Below, piece by piece: positions 16,593 to 25,647 of a stretch of 50,623 nt of DNA (positions within the stretch are counted from its first letter, which is position 1; each line of letters begins with the position of its first letter). Position numbers and translations under genes: made by a program. Under the pieces are notes generated by a model. The model was not told the DNA's origin. It saw only the letters and a program-made list of their open reading frames with translations, and ran no database searches. Source of the stretch: Bacteroides sp. (GTDB lineage: Bacteria; Bacteroidota; Bacteroidia; Bacteroidales; Muribaculaceae); contig JAAVEA010000011.1 of NCBI GenBank assembly GCA_014801535.1, forward strand, positions 146,554 through 197,176, given 5' to 3'.

Positions 16593-17504
16593 TTATACAA
16601 GCTTTCCAATCCAGCTGTCGCGGTCGCCGGGAAGAAGATCGATTACCGGAATCTCAATCATTGTGTAGCTTCCGGGCTGAAGACGCTCCGCAGCACGGGC
16701 ACATGCCACAAGAATCTGCGCTGTCAACGCCGGATTATTGATTGCCATATCGAATGAGAATCTCTGGCTCTGAGTCTTACCCGAAACTCCTTTACGCTCC
16801 ATGTGAACGCCATGACCCATATCTTTAAGAGCATCTACACTCTCCACTTCAAACACATGCGTCTCATCGCTTGCAAAATAAGGATCTGCCTTGATTGCCG
16901 CAGCCACATCTTCGATTTTATAACCGGGCAGGAGTTCAACGTAAACCATACGACGGTGAATACCGGTGCCTAAGGGTATTGTCATTGAAAGAGCTTCTTT
17001 CACACCCTCCTTTGATTTTACAGCTACTGTGTGACCCATGCTCATGCCGGGGCCGAAGTTGGTATATGTTATTCCCTTGGGAGCAATTGCTTCAAGAAGT
17101 GTACGGACAACCGAATCGCTTCCCGGATCCCAGCCGGCTGCAATTATACTCACGGCATCGCCATCTTTGGCTGCCTTATCAAGACTCTTGCGCAGAGCCG
17201 GAATCTGGCCGTGAATATCAAATGAATCTACCGTGTTGATCCCCAATGCAAGAATCTCTTTTGCATACGATTCAACGCTTCGGGTGGGTGTGGCAAGGAT
17301 AGCCACATCTATTTTTTCCACTTCTTTCAGCAGGTCTGCCACGGATGCCGCAACGGGTATGTCCGAAGGGATGTCATCTCTCTTGGAAGGATCACGTCTA
17401 ACCACTCCAACAACTTCAAAATCTTCTGCCGCCTGAGCCGCCTCCAATGAGAAACGGCCAATGTTTCCATAGCCTACGATGGCTACCTTAATCTTTTCTG
17501 CCAT
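16593..17504 (-). CDS. ddh: meso-Diaminopimelate D-dehydrogenase
   Basis: 303 residues. Reductively aminates tetrahydrodipicolinate to meso-diaminopimelate with NADPH in one step, giving the cross-linking residue of peptidoglycan and the lysine precursor. The Rossmann motif is VGYGNIGRFSLEAA at about residues 10-23. Family segments include VVRRDPSKR, FDIHGQIPALR, GWDPGSDSVVRTLLEAIAP, GPGMSMGHTVAVK and GTGIHRRMVYVEL. This one-step route is common in Bacteroidales. The gene is divergent from the YidE-like transporter, and their promoter boxes lie only about 12 bases apart. Confidence 0.95.
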   Translation of the reverse strand: MAEKIKVAIVGYGNIGRFSLEAAQAAEDFEVVGVVRRDPSKRDDIPSDIPVAASVADLLKEVEKIDVAILATPTRSVESYAKEILALGINTVDSFDIHGQIPALRKSLDKAAKDGDAVSIIAAGWDPGSDSVVRTLLEAIAPKGITYTNFGPGMSMGHTVAVKSKEGVKEALSMTIPLGTGIHRRMVYVELLPGYKIEDVAAAIKADPYFASDETHVFEVESVDALKDMGHGVHMERKGVSGKTQSQRFSFDMAINNPALTAQILVACARAAERLQPGSYTMIEIPVIDLLPGDRDSWIGKLV

Positions 17505-17622
17505 TCTTTATTTTTTGTATTTTATTTTGGGTTTATGAGTAAACACACTTTAACTTAGTCATATATTGCCTGAAATACTTCCTTATATAGAACGTTTATC
17601 AACTTTCAATAGTTTTTCAACG

Positions 17623-17630
17623 CAAATTTA
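17623..17630 (-). promoter_or_regulatory. -7 promoter box for ddh
   Basis: Reads TAAATTTG on the minus strand. The predicted leader is about 110 bases. It sits 12 bases from the divergent box at 17643, so RNA polymerase probably cannot occupy both at once. Confidence 0.5.
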
Positions 17631-17642
17631 GGATTATTTTTG

Positions 17643-17650
17643 TAATTTTG
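17643..17650 (+). promoter_or_regulatory. -7 promoter box for the YidE-like transporter
   Basis: TAATTTTG fits TAnnTTTG. The predicted leader is about 38 bases before ATG 17694. The -33 region overlaps the ddh box. Confidence 0.5.
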
Positions 17651-17693
17651 CATCCTGAAAGTAAATAAACAGGTAATATTTCTTAAATTTTCC

Positions 17694-19388
17694 ATGGATT
17701 GGCTAATTGATCTTCTAAAACCCTACAACGAATCACTGGCAGCCACCATCATCCTTTATTCCTTCGTGATTTTCGCAGGTATATATCTGGGAAAAATCAA
17801 GATTTTCGGAGTATCTCTTGGTGTGACTTTCGTGCTTTTCGTCGGAATCTTTTTGGGTCATTTCGGTTATGTCGTCAATGGCGACGTTTTACATTTTCTT
17901 CGAGAATTCGGACTCATTCTGTTCATCTTCTCGATCGGTATGCAGGTTGGTCCCGGATTCTTCTCTTCTTTCAAAGAGGGTGGAATCAAAATGAATGTGC
18001 TTGCAGTGACAGGTATCCTGATGAATGTTGCCATAATGTTGGCAATATATTACATTCAGGGGGGCGCGGAAGGAGACTCTTCCATCTCTCAGCTTGTCGG
18101 TGTGATGAGCGGTGCTGTGACAAATACACCCGGACTCGGAGCGGCACAACAGACAGTGTTGCAGGTTAATGAAGCCGCGCAGGATGTGAGTCAACAGATG
18201 TCGATGGGATATGCCGCTGCATATCCGCTTGGAGTTGTAGGTATCATCCTAACAATGATTCTTTTGAAGAAAATCTTCAAAATCGACACTACCAAAGAGC
18301 TTGCAGAGCTTGAAAACGATGAAAAGGCTTCTGCTCTTGCCCCCCACATGGTGACATGCAAGGTGACAAACGAGCTTATCAGTGGTCTTAACATGCAGAA
18401 GCTTCATACTCTTATCTCCTGTGATTATGTGATTTCCCGTATCGAGAAGCCCGATGGCAATGTAATCATCCCCACTTCTAAGGATACTGTGGAGATCGGT
18501 GATCTCTGTCTTGTGGTTTGCTCAGCTCAGGACGAAGAGGTGTTCACCCGTTTCCTTGGCCCGATCGTTGAGAACAAAACATGGGAAATGGAAAAGGGTC
18601 CGGTGGTTTCACGGCGCATTGTTGTAACTCAGACAAACTACAATGGTGTAAAACTTGGTTCGCTACGTCTGCATTCAGCATATAAATTGAATGTGACACG
18701 TGTGAACCGTGCCGGTATCGATCTCCTCGCAACCCCAAGTTTACGTTTGCAGATCGGCGACCGAATCACAGTTGTGGGTAAACTTGACGACATTCACCAT
18801 CTCGCTTCCAAACTTGGCAACTCAATGAAGCGACTCAACGAACCTAATCTCATTACAATGTTTATCGGAATATTCCTCGGTATCATCGTAGGTAGTATTC
18901 CTCTCCAGTTCCCCGGAATGTCGGTGCCAATGAAATTAGGTCTTGCCGGTGGTCCTCTCGTAGTGGCGATTCTTATCGGTGCATACGGGCATAAGTTCCA
19001 TCTCGTCACATATACCAACTCTTCGGCCAACCTTCTTCTCCGTGAAATAGGAATATGTCTCTTCCTTGCTTCCGTAGGCTTGGCAGCCGGTAAGAACTTT
19101 GTTTCTACAGTGTTCAATATTCAGGGTGCCACCTGGGTTGGTTATGGTTTTATAATAACCGTAATTCCACTGATAGTGATAGGTTGCATTGCAAGAGCAA
19201 GATATAAAATAAATTATTTCCATATCATAGGTATGATGTCGGGTAGTTATACCGATCCCCCGGCACTCGCATATGCCAACAAAGTGGCTAATAACGATGC
19301 TCCCGCAGTGGCATATTCCACAGTTTATCCGCTCACAATGTTCTGCCGAGTCATAGCGGCACAGCTTGTAATACTGTTTTTCCTGTAA
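17694..19388 (+). CDS. YidE/YbjL/AspT-type putative transporter with two RCK_C domains
   Basis: 564 residues. Two homologous membrane halves (residues about 10-200 and 390-564, each with five or more hydrophobic segments) flank two TrkA_C/RCK_C regulatory domains (about 215-295 and 300-380). The duplicated pore motifs GAVTNTPGLGAAQ and GSYTDPPALAYAN are typical of the aspartate:alanine exchanger family. Related proteins exchange amino or dicarboxylic acids across the inner membrane, and RCK_C domains usually bind small ligands; the substrate here is not known. It has its own promoter and a strong terminator 30 bases after the stop, so it is monocistronic. Confidence 0.88.
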   Translation: MDWLIDLLKPYNESLAATIILYSFVIFAGIYLGKIKIFGVSLGVTFVLFVGIFLGHFGYVVNGDVLHFLREFGLILFIFSIGMQVGPGFFSSFKEGGIKMNVLAVTGILMNVAIMLAIYYIQGGAEGDSSISQLVGVMSGAVTNTPGLGAAQQTVLQVNEAAQDVSQQMSMGYAAAYPLGVVGIILTMILLKKIFKIDTTKELAELENDEKASALAPHMVTCKVTNELISGLNMQKLHTLISCDYVISRIEKPDGNVIIPTSKDTVEIGDLCLVVCSAQDEEVFTRFLGPIVENKTWEMEKGPVVSRRIVVTQTNYNGVKLGSLRLHSAYKLNVTRVNRAGIDLLATPSLRLQIGDRITVVGKLDDIHHLASKLGNSMKRLNEPNLITMFIGIFLGIIVGSIPLQFPGMSVPMKLGLAGGPLVVAILIGAYGHKFHLVTYTNSSANLLLREIGICLFLASVGLAAGKNFVSTVFNIQGATWVGYGFIITVIPLIVIGCIARARYKINYFHIIGMMSGSYTDPPALAYANKVANNDAPAVAYSTVYPLTMFCRVIAAQLVILFFL

Positions 19389-19419
19389 TGGTTTCAAAAA
19401 GGAAATCTTTTATAAAAAA

Positions 19420-19460
19420 CAATTAGCCTCCCTGCTATAGGGGAGGCTAATTGCTTTTTA
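19420..19460. terminator. Bidirectional terminator between transporter and galK
   Basis: CAATTAGCCTCCC (19420-19432) pairs with GGGAGGCTAATTG (19441-19453), followed by CTTTTTAT. A-rich sequence lies on the other flank. Confidence 0.88.
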
Positions 19461-19477
19461 TAGATTCTCATGGCGGA

Positions 19478-20611
19478 TTACTCTATTTTTCTGGCTCCAT
19501 CACTGATGACGACAGGATAGATTTTTGGTTCATGACCATACTTTTCTTTGAATTCTCTTTTTACGCTTTCAATGAAAGCCTCTGTATTATCCTTTTTAAC
19601 GAGATTGATGGTGCAACCTCCGAAACCTCCTCCCATTATTCTCGAACCCGTGATACCGCTTTTACGCGCCAGGTCATTAAGAAAATCCAGTTCTTCACAA
19701 CTGACTTCATAATCGTCGGAAAGCCCGGCATGGGTGGCATACATCTCCTCTCCTACTTTCTCATAGTCTCCACGAGTGAGCGCATCACACACCGCCAATA
19801 CTCTTTCCTTCTCTTCAATTACAAATTTAGCCCTGAAATAATCTTCAGCTGTAATGTCAGAACGAATTGCCTTAAGCATTGGAATCGTTGCATCTCTGAG
19901 TGTCTCGAGTCCAAGACGTTTTGCCACTCGTTCACATGAAGCCCGCCGCTTATTATAGGGAGAATCGGCAAGTTCATGCTTCACACAAGAATCTACCAAG
20001 ATCAACTCGTAATCTTCTGGTGCGAATGGGTAATATTCATATTCCATCGAACGACAGTCAAGGCGCATCAGTTTCCCTTTCTGACCCATCACAGATGCAA
20101 ACTGATCCATTATCCCGCAATTCACCCCACAATAATTGTGTTCGGTGGCTTGTCCGATTTTTGCAAGCTCGAATTTATCTATCGTGTTGTCGTTGAAGAG
20201 GTCATTGAGGGCGAATGCAAAACAGCTTTCAAGCGCAGCTGATGAACTCAGGCCCGCGCCCAAGGGGATATTACCGGCAAAAACCGCATCAAACCCTTTC
20301 ACTGTTCCACCTCTTTTCAAGATTTCACGACAGACGCCGAATATGTAACGTGCCCACGACGATGTGGGAGCATCCTCCTCGTTAAGACCGAACTCAACCT
20401 CCTCATCTATATCTATTGAATAGACCTTGACTTTGTCTGTATCATTTGGCGCGATGGCGGCCATTATCACTTTGTCTATCGCCCCTGGAAAGACGAAGCC
20501 TCCGTTATAGTCAGTATGCTCACCTATCAGATTGATTCTTCCTGCAGAGGCATAAAGCTTAGGCTCTGTCTCAAACCTCGACTTGAATTCCTTTAAAATT
20601 TTTTCTTTCAT
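19478..20611 (-). CDS. galK: Galactokinase
   Basis: 377 residues, normal for GHMP galactokinases. Phosphorylates galactose at C1 with ATP to enter the Leloir pathway. The galactokinase signature GRINLIGEHTDYNGGFVFPGAID is near the N-terminus (residues about 24-46), the GHMP ATP-binding motif PLGAGLSSSAALE at about 116-128 and the third motif GSRIMGGGFGGCTINLV near the end. It lies downstream of alpha-galactosidase on the same strand, but a gap of about 300 bases with its own promoter-like box and repeats separates them. It supplies the step after alpha-galactoside cleavage. No galT or galE is present in the window. Confidence 0.96.
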   Translation of the reverse strand: MKEKILKEFKSRFETEPKLYASAGRINLIGEHTDYNGGFVFPGAIDKVIMAAIAPNDTDKVKVYSIDIDEEVEFGLNEEDAPTSSWARYIFGVCREILKRGGTVKGFDAVFAGNIPLGAGLSSSAALESCFAFALNDLFNDNTIDKFELAKIGQATEHNYCGVNCGIMDQFASVMGQKGKLMRLDCRSMEYEYYPFAPEDYELILVDSCVKHELADSPYNKRRASCERVAKRLGLETLRDATIPMLKAIRSDITAEDYFRAKFVIEEKERVLAVCDALTRGDYEKVGEEMYATHAGLSDDYEVSCEELDFLNDLARKSGITGSRIMGGGFGGCTINLVKKDNTEAFIESVKREFKEKYGHEPKIYPVVISDGARKIE

Positions 20612-20915
20612 AATTTCATGTTAATAATTCCACTTTTGCAGGTCTCAAGTTGAAGGTTATTAGTGAGGAAGTTTATAAGTTATATGACCGGAGATAAGGA
20701 AATCCACCTATGTTTTCATACCCTCCTCTTACCTTATAACCTGATCAACTTATAACCTTATAACCTTACAAACTTAATTTAATAAAATGTCCGTATTCCT
20801 TAATTCCTTCATTTAAACCTTGATGTAACCTTCCTTTATCATACTAACACTCTTTACACCACATAGGAATTAGAAATACGGACATTTACAGATTATTAAC
20901 TATTAAACCAACTAT
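20612..20915. other. Noncoding gap with repeats between alpha-galactosidase and galK
   Basis: No gene seen. It holds three copies of CTTATAACCT at 20733-20742, 20749-20758 and 20757-20766, an inverse-oriented relative of this motif near 20653-20690, a candidate minus-strand -7 box (TAAGTTTG, 20776-20769) for galK, and the separated inverted repeat listed below. Confidence 0.6.
20786..20886. repeat. Near-perfect 22-base inverted repeat with 56-base spacer
   Basis: The left arm at 20786-20808 begins AATGTCCGTATT and ends AATTCCT. The right arm at 20865-20886 is its reverse complement apart from one substitution and one single-base gap. The spacer holds no gene. It could fold at the 3' end of the alpha-galactosidase transcript or be a small mobile-element remnant or a DNA-looping operator; none is proven. 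Confidence 0.7.
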
Positions 20916-23111
20916 TCATTGTGCGATTATTTCTATCACCTTGGAGGTGTTATGCTCATATCCGAAGACATCCAAACCGACTTTCATTAGATAGTCACCG
21001 GTGAATACCTTCCCATTCTGAGGGAATGTCGAGGCATCACCCGGCATAAGATTAATCTCCTTTACCAGATATTTTTGCTTTCCATCTAATCCCTGAAGCT
21101 TAACTCTTGACAGTTTCTCGCGGAAACGAGGAGCAATGTCGTAGGCAAAAAGGACTCCCATCTTTTTTGATTTGTCCAGATATTCCACGGCAGCATGATT
21201 TCCATCATATGGAGAAACAAGACGGTATTGATCCCCATCCATTATAGCCGGCTCAAGACGCTTCCAATTGGCTACAGCCTGCTGTGCAAACTCCAGCTCC
21301 TCTGCAGAAAGTTCCTGCAAACCTATGTCAAAACCTAACTTGCACATAGCAGCAACATCGGTACGGAATTTCATTGTGGTATTCTTATTCCAGCTTGTCA
21401 CATGCGCTGCCATAGCCTTTGCAGGGAAGAATTGAGAGAAACCCCATTGTATATAGATGCGCTCAATCGGATCAGTGTTGTCGGAACACCAAAATTCTGT
21501 AAAATACTTTAATGCCTCATAGTCGCATCTTGCGCCGCCTCCGGAGCAAAGCATCATAGGGACATCGGGATATTTTTCCTTGATACGCTTTAGTACATTA
21601 TATATCCCTTTCACATGATCCACATACAGCTGTCCCTGCTTATCCTTTGCGTACGGAGAGTATATATTGGTAATTGGGCTGTTGCAGTCCCACTTGAAGT
21701 AAGCCACATCGGGATTCTCTTTCAAAATATCATCAACCACGCCGAAAACATGATCCTGAACCTTTGGGTTGCTCATATCAAGGACAAGTTGGTTACGGTA
21801 ATAATAGGTATCGCGGTTAGGCTGCTCTATTACCCATTCGGGATGTTTCTCATAGAGTTCGCTCTTAGGATTCACCATCTCAGGTTCGATCCAGATTCCG
21901 AATTTCACATCTGCTTCTTTTGCAGCGTCCACCAACGCAGGTATGCCACCGGGCAATTTATCATGGGTCACCTCCCAGTCGCCGAGGCCGGCGTGGTCGT
22001 CCTTTCTCGGATATTTATTTCCGAACCAACCATCGTCAAGAAGGAACATATCAACTCCAAGATGCTTAGCCTCCTTCATCAATTCTGCCAGTATTTCCTG
22101 ATCAAAATCAAAGGCTGTGTTTTCCCAGTTGTTCAATAAGGTCAATCGTCCTTTCATTCCATCCTTCAGCTGGTAGCTACGTGCCCAATCATGAAGGTTA
22201 CGGCTTCCTTGGGTGGTCCCATCATAGCTTAAAGTGAAAATAAACTCCGGAGTGGTGAAAACATCATTGGCTTTTAGCTCATAATTTGATGCGTAAGGAT
22301 TAATACCGGGGATTACCCTTAGATTCCCTACATTATCCACTTCAAAAGTAAAACGGAAATTTCCTGTCCATCCGAGGGTTCCCATAAGGACTTCCCCGCT
22401 GTGTTCCTTTGCAGGCCCGTTAAGGCCAATCTCAAAGAAGGGATGAGTCAGCATGGCTGCACGGCTTCCCAATTTTGTATCGATGACTTTTTTACCGAAT
22501 TTCAGTTCCTGCACACTCATCTGAGCCTCTTTCGCCCAGTCGCTGCTGAATTCAGTAAGCCAATAGGAAGGTTCGTTGAAATAAAGCATGGCTGAAGCAT
22601 ATTGCGACATAGTGATAGGTTTCTTCTCTTGATGAGAAATCTCGCTCCATGTCTTGATAACATTCTCCTTAGGATAGGCCACATAGTTCAGCGTCACGTT
22701 AACCGGGTATTTGTCATCCCGGAGACGGATGCGAGTATGAGTGCCGCCTGGTACCTTCTCCTCACTTGAATCAACATAATAAAGATATGTTGTCATATTT
22801 CCGTCAGAATGAGTTATACCTAAGGCCGGTTCAAAAAAATCCTCATTACCGGAGGTGGAATATGCCTCCCAGCCTCTCGTAGAGACCGAACCGTCGGAAC
22901 CTGCATACTGGTTCCAAGAAAGATTTTTTAAATCTTCGGGGTTATTAAGTTTTTTCCCTAAGTAGGTTTGATAAAGCCGTTTATTAGGACCGACTTCAAA
23001 AACAAGGTCTGTATTATCCGTAGCGATACGAATAATCTTCCTTTCTACACTTTCAGCCATTGCTGACACCGTCACCGCAAGAGTGAGGACTGCTGCTAAA
23101 ATATTCTTCAT
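20916..23111 (-). CDS. Secreted alpha-galactosidase, glycoside hydrolase family 36
   Basis: 731 residues with a signal peptide (cut about after residue 19, AMA). An N-terminal beta-sandwich (about 20-320) precedes the catalytic TIM barrel. The nucleophile is Asp about 475 in YFKWDCNSPIT, and the acid/base is Asp about 544 in FWCSDNTDP. GH36 markers LDDGWFGNKYPRKDDHAGLG, GIWIEPEMVNP and CSGGGARCDYE are all present. It releases terminal alpha-1,6-galactose from melibiose, raffinose-type sugars or galactomannan side chains, probably in the periplasm. It begins 21 bases after the receptor gene and so shares its transcript; galK lies downstream. Confidence 0.95.
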   Translation of the reverse strand: MKNILAAVLTLAVTVSAMAESVERKIIRIATDNTDLVFEVGPNKRLYQTYLGKKLNNPEDLKNLSWNQYAGSDGSVSTRGWEAYSTSGNEDFFEPALGITHSDGNMTTYLYYVDSSEEKVPGGTHTRIRLRDDKYPVNVTLNYVAYPKENVIKTWSEISHQEKKPITMSQYASAMLYFNEPSYWLTEFSSDWAKEAQMSVQELKFGKKVIDTKLGSRAAMLTHPFFEIGLNGPAKEHSGEVLMGTLGWTGNFRFTFEVDNVGNLRVIPGINPYASNYELKANDVFTTPEFIFTLSYDGTTQGSRNLHDWARSYQLKDGMKGRLTLLNNWENTAFDFDQEILAELMKEAKHLGVDMFLLDDGWFGNKYPRKDDHAGLGDWEVTHDKLPGGIPALVDAAKEADVKFGIWIEPEMVNPKSELYEKHPEWVIEQPNRDTYYYRNQLVLDMSNPKVQDHVFGVVDDILKENPDVAYFKWDCNSPITNIYSPYAKDKQGQLYVDHVKGIYNVLKRIKEKYPDVPMMLCSGGGARCDYEALKYFTEFWCSDNTDPIERIYIQWGFSQFFPAKAMAAHVTSWNKNTTMKFRTDVAAMCKLGFDIGLQELSAEELEFAQQAVANWKRLEPAIMDGDQYRLVSPYDGNHAAVEYLDKSKKMGVLFAYDIAPRFREKLSRVKLQGLDGKQKYLVKEINLMPGDASTFPQNGKVFTGDYLMKVGLDVFGYEHNTSKVIEIIAQ

Positions 23112-23132
23112 GTTATTTGGTTTTAAGCTATT

Positions 23133-25406
23133 TTAAAATTTAATAGTAGCGCTGAATTCAACTGTAAAGGGTCGAAGATAGCTTCCGCTCATATAATAGT
23201 TCTTATATTTTCCACTCTCTTCCTTACTTAAAAGTTCTGCACCATTAATCGTTCCGCTTGCGCCTTTCTGATTCAGGAAATTCACCACAGTGCAACCTAA
23301 CTCCAGATTACGGTTTACGTTCCAGTTTATACCCCCGAAAGTCTCCCAACGACCGTTAAAGAATAATGCATTCGTCAAATTGGCGTATGTCTTGCCGAAA
23401 TAGCGGAAAGACAACCAGAACCGGAGCTTTTCGTTAAGCTGATAACTTGGATCTAATTCCACCAACACCTGTGGTATCTCTTTAACTATATTTCCGTTAG
23501 CATTCAAATCCGACACTCCCTCAAAAGGAGACTTGATATAATAATTATTGTATGTCGGTTTCTGAAGTGTAAGAAGGGCATGAAGGTTAAACCCTTTGAA
23601 GGGATGGATTTCAGCCGATGTGGTCCAGCCTAACGTCTTGATGCTATAAATCAGCAAGGTGGTTTTCGACTGCGTTGTTCCCGGTTTTGTAACATTTTGC
23701 TGGTCAATATTATTTGATTTTGCGATATATGTCACCATTGAAGTCAGATCCATCCAATTATTTTTATAGGTGATACCTCCACGAATCAGAGGAATCGTCA
23801 CCCTCTTGTATTGCTCTTCTGTCGGACCTGTTCCGGCATACTCATTTATTCGTGGGTATCGTGTTGCAACAGTGGCATCCGCTGTTACTCCAAAATGACG
23901 GTTAAAATTATAAATTCCCTGTACTGTTGCTGCATAATTAAGCTTATTCTTTAAGACTTTGTGAGGAGCAATTACAACGGTATTTTCAGTCCCGTCTGCA
24001 TTAGTATAAGTATGGGTATCGCCGATGTGAAAACCGGAATAACGCCCGTATGGAATCTGGTCTGCGCACATGCGGTAATATTCCAGTCGCCCACCGAAAT
24101 AAAGATTAAACTTAGGGGTCACCTGCCAGTTATCTGTTAGATAGAGTGCGAGTTTATTCTCATATCCCCTCGTATATTCAGGCGACAGTTCATTAAAACC
24201 GTAAAACTGTTGAGTCGAACCGTCGGGAAGATGCTTCACAAGTATATCGGGATATGCTGAGACAGTGCCGGTCCATTGAAAGGAGGAGGAATTGTAGTCG
24301 AGATGGTAATACCATTCGTTCAATCCGAGGCGAAGCTTATGTAGTCCAAAACTCTTGCTCAATTCAGACGTGAGCAAAACATTGTATACTTTCCCGAAGT
24401 GAAGCCATGTTCTTCTGCCTTCAGCAAGACCAACATAAGGCGTGCTTTCTCCTTCCTTATATAAATTGTCGGATGCAGATGTTTCATAAATAGAGCTTCC
24501 TCCGAAATCACAATAGTCAGCTTTTGGAGCAATCATATACTTGGCATTTATATCCAATTTATAGTCATTATCGAAAGCATAATCAAAATGTGCCGTTATA
24601 TCATGAGCATAATTATCTGTGGAATCTCCCCATCTTCCTTTTTTCATCTTACCGTCAAGTACATCCATGTATTCGAATTCTCCACCAATAGGAGCATAAG
24701 AAGTCGTGCCGAGCGCAAAACCGGGTATCTCCAAAACCCTCCCGTCGCCTACATAAATGAAAGGAGCACTATTAATCATCGAGCCAAGGGCATTGCTCTT
24801 AGAAAATTTATAAAGGAGAGATATTCTCCCGCGATTCAACAGGCGTGTAACTCCGGCATGATAGATTTGCGTACGGTCGGAGAAATCGGTAAAACGGATT
24901 TTAAAGTATCCCGGATCAAAATTTTGGTATATGCTTGCTGTATATAGCCACTTATCTGCTATACCTCCCGACACGTTGAAATCAAAGTTCTGCCATCCAA
25001 AGGTATTTGTCCTATAATTAATGATAGCCTTAAAATCTTTTTGTCCGAAACTAGAATATGAATCGACAGAATAAGCAATATTGCCGGTCTTAATTGCAGA
25101 TTCCATTGGATTCATCAAACCTACATTGCCAAGGCTTGCATCGCTTCTCCAATGACGGGCAAGCTGGTGGATTGCAGAGGAGTAAACAGCAGGAAGACCA
25201 TTCTCATATACATTAACATCCTCGCTTGGCAGGCCGATCTGAATCTCTCTCGGTTTTGTTGCATCCGAAGCATTAAGCATTACATTGCGTTCTTCTCCTT
25301 GATCTCCATTCGAAATAGTGTCTGAAAGCTCCTTAGCCGAAAGGATTGAAGGAGAAACAACGATCGCTACCATAGTTGCTGTAAGAATTTTTTGATTACA
25401 TTTCAT
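23133..25406 (-). CDS. TonB-dependent receptor-like outer-membrane protein of the alpha-galactoside locus
   Basis: 757 residues with a signal peptide (about 1-24, ILSA). A short plug-like region (about 45-130, including EDVNVYENGLPAVYSS) lacks an obvious TonB box and carboxypeptidase-like lead domain. The rest is a long beta-barrel of alternating aromatic strands with sites such as NWQVTPKFNLYFGGRLEYYR, ending VEFSATIKF with a terminal Phe typical of barrel insertion signals. No SusD-like lipoprotein accompanies it, unlike Sus-type pairs. It precedes the GH36 gene by 21 bases, so uptake of alpha-galactosides is a reasonable inference. A consensus promoter lies just upstream, divergent from the regulator gene. 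Confidence 0.8.
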   Translation of the reverse strand: MKCNQKILTATMVAIVVSPSILSAKELSDTISNGDQGEERNVMLNASDATKPREIQIGLPSEDVNVYENGLPAVYSSAIHQLARHWRSDASLGNVGLMNPMESAIKTGNIAYSVDSYSSFGQKDFKAIINYRTNTFGWQNFDFNVSGGIADKWLYTASIYQNFDPGYFKIRFTDFSDRTQIYHAGVTRLLNRGRISLLYKFSKSNALGSMINSAPFIYVGDGRVLEIPGFALGTTSYAPIGGEFEYMDVLDGKMKKGRWGDSTDNYAHDITAHFDYAFDNDYKLDINAKYMIAPKADYCDFGGSSIYETSASDNLYKEGESTPYVGLAEGRRTWLHFGKVYNVLLTSELSKSFGLHKLRLGLNEWYYHLDYNSSSFQWTGTVSAYPDILVKHLPDGSTQQFYGFNELSPEYTRGYENKLALYLTDNWQVTPKFNLYFGGRLEYYRMCADQIPYGRYSGFHIGDTHTYTNADGTENTVVIAPHKVLKNKLNYAATVQGIYNFNRHFGVTADATVATRYPRINEYAGTGPTEEQYKRVTIPLIRGGITYKNNWMDLTSMVTYIAKSNNIDQQNVTKPGTTQSKTTLLIYSIKTLGWTTSAEIHPFKGFNLHALLTLQKPTYNNYYIKSPFEGVSDLNANGNIVKEIPQVLVELDPSYQLNEKLRFWLSFRYFGKTYANLTNALFFNGRWETFGGINWNVNRNLELGCTVVNFLNQKGASGTINGAELLSKEESGKYKNYYMSGSYLRPFTVEFSATIKF

Positions 25407-25438
25407 AATTCATGGACGATTTATGGGTTATTTTTTCG

Positions 25439-25469
25439 CAAATTTATAATGGTAATTTCTCCGTGTCAA
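25439..25469 (-). promoter_or_regulatory. Promoter of the receptor/alpha-galactosidase operon
   Basis: On the minus strand TTG (25469-25467) and TAAATTTG (25446-25439) are 20 bases apart, a good -33/-7 match. The leader is about 28 bases. Confidence 0.7.
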
Positions 25470-25591
25470 TATAAAGTATCCTTCAGGTAGTAAGTAAGTA
25501 ATTTTTTAAAAAAGTATTATACTGATAATAATTAAGTTGAAAAAATTTATAAGATATATGAAGTAGTGTTTCAGGAACAAGAAATTATACT

Positions 25592-25599
25592 TATTTTTG
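25592..25599 (+). promoter_or_regulatory. -7 promoter box of the DUF6377-like regulator
   Basis: TATTTTTG fits TAnnTTTG. Transcription would begin near 25605, downstream of the candidate starts at 25597 and 25603, which supports ATG 25648 as the true start. Confidence 0.55.
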
Positions 25600-25647
25600 C
25601 GTATGAAAATCTTACACGACCTATTTGAATTAAATTTTTCAATCTGC

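Noticed and set aside
25597..25647. TTG or ATG start adding 17 or 15 residues to the DUF6377-like regulator
   Set aside because: It lies at or before the predicted transcription start and would bury the signal peptide that begins at ATG 25648.
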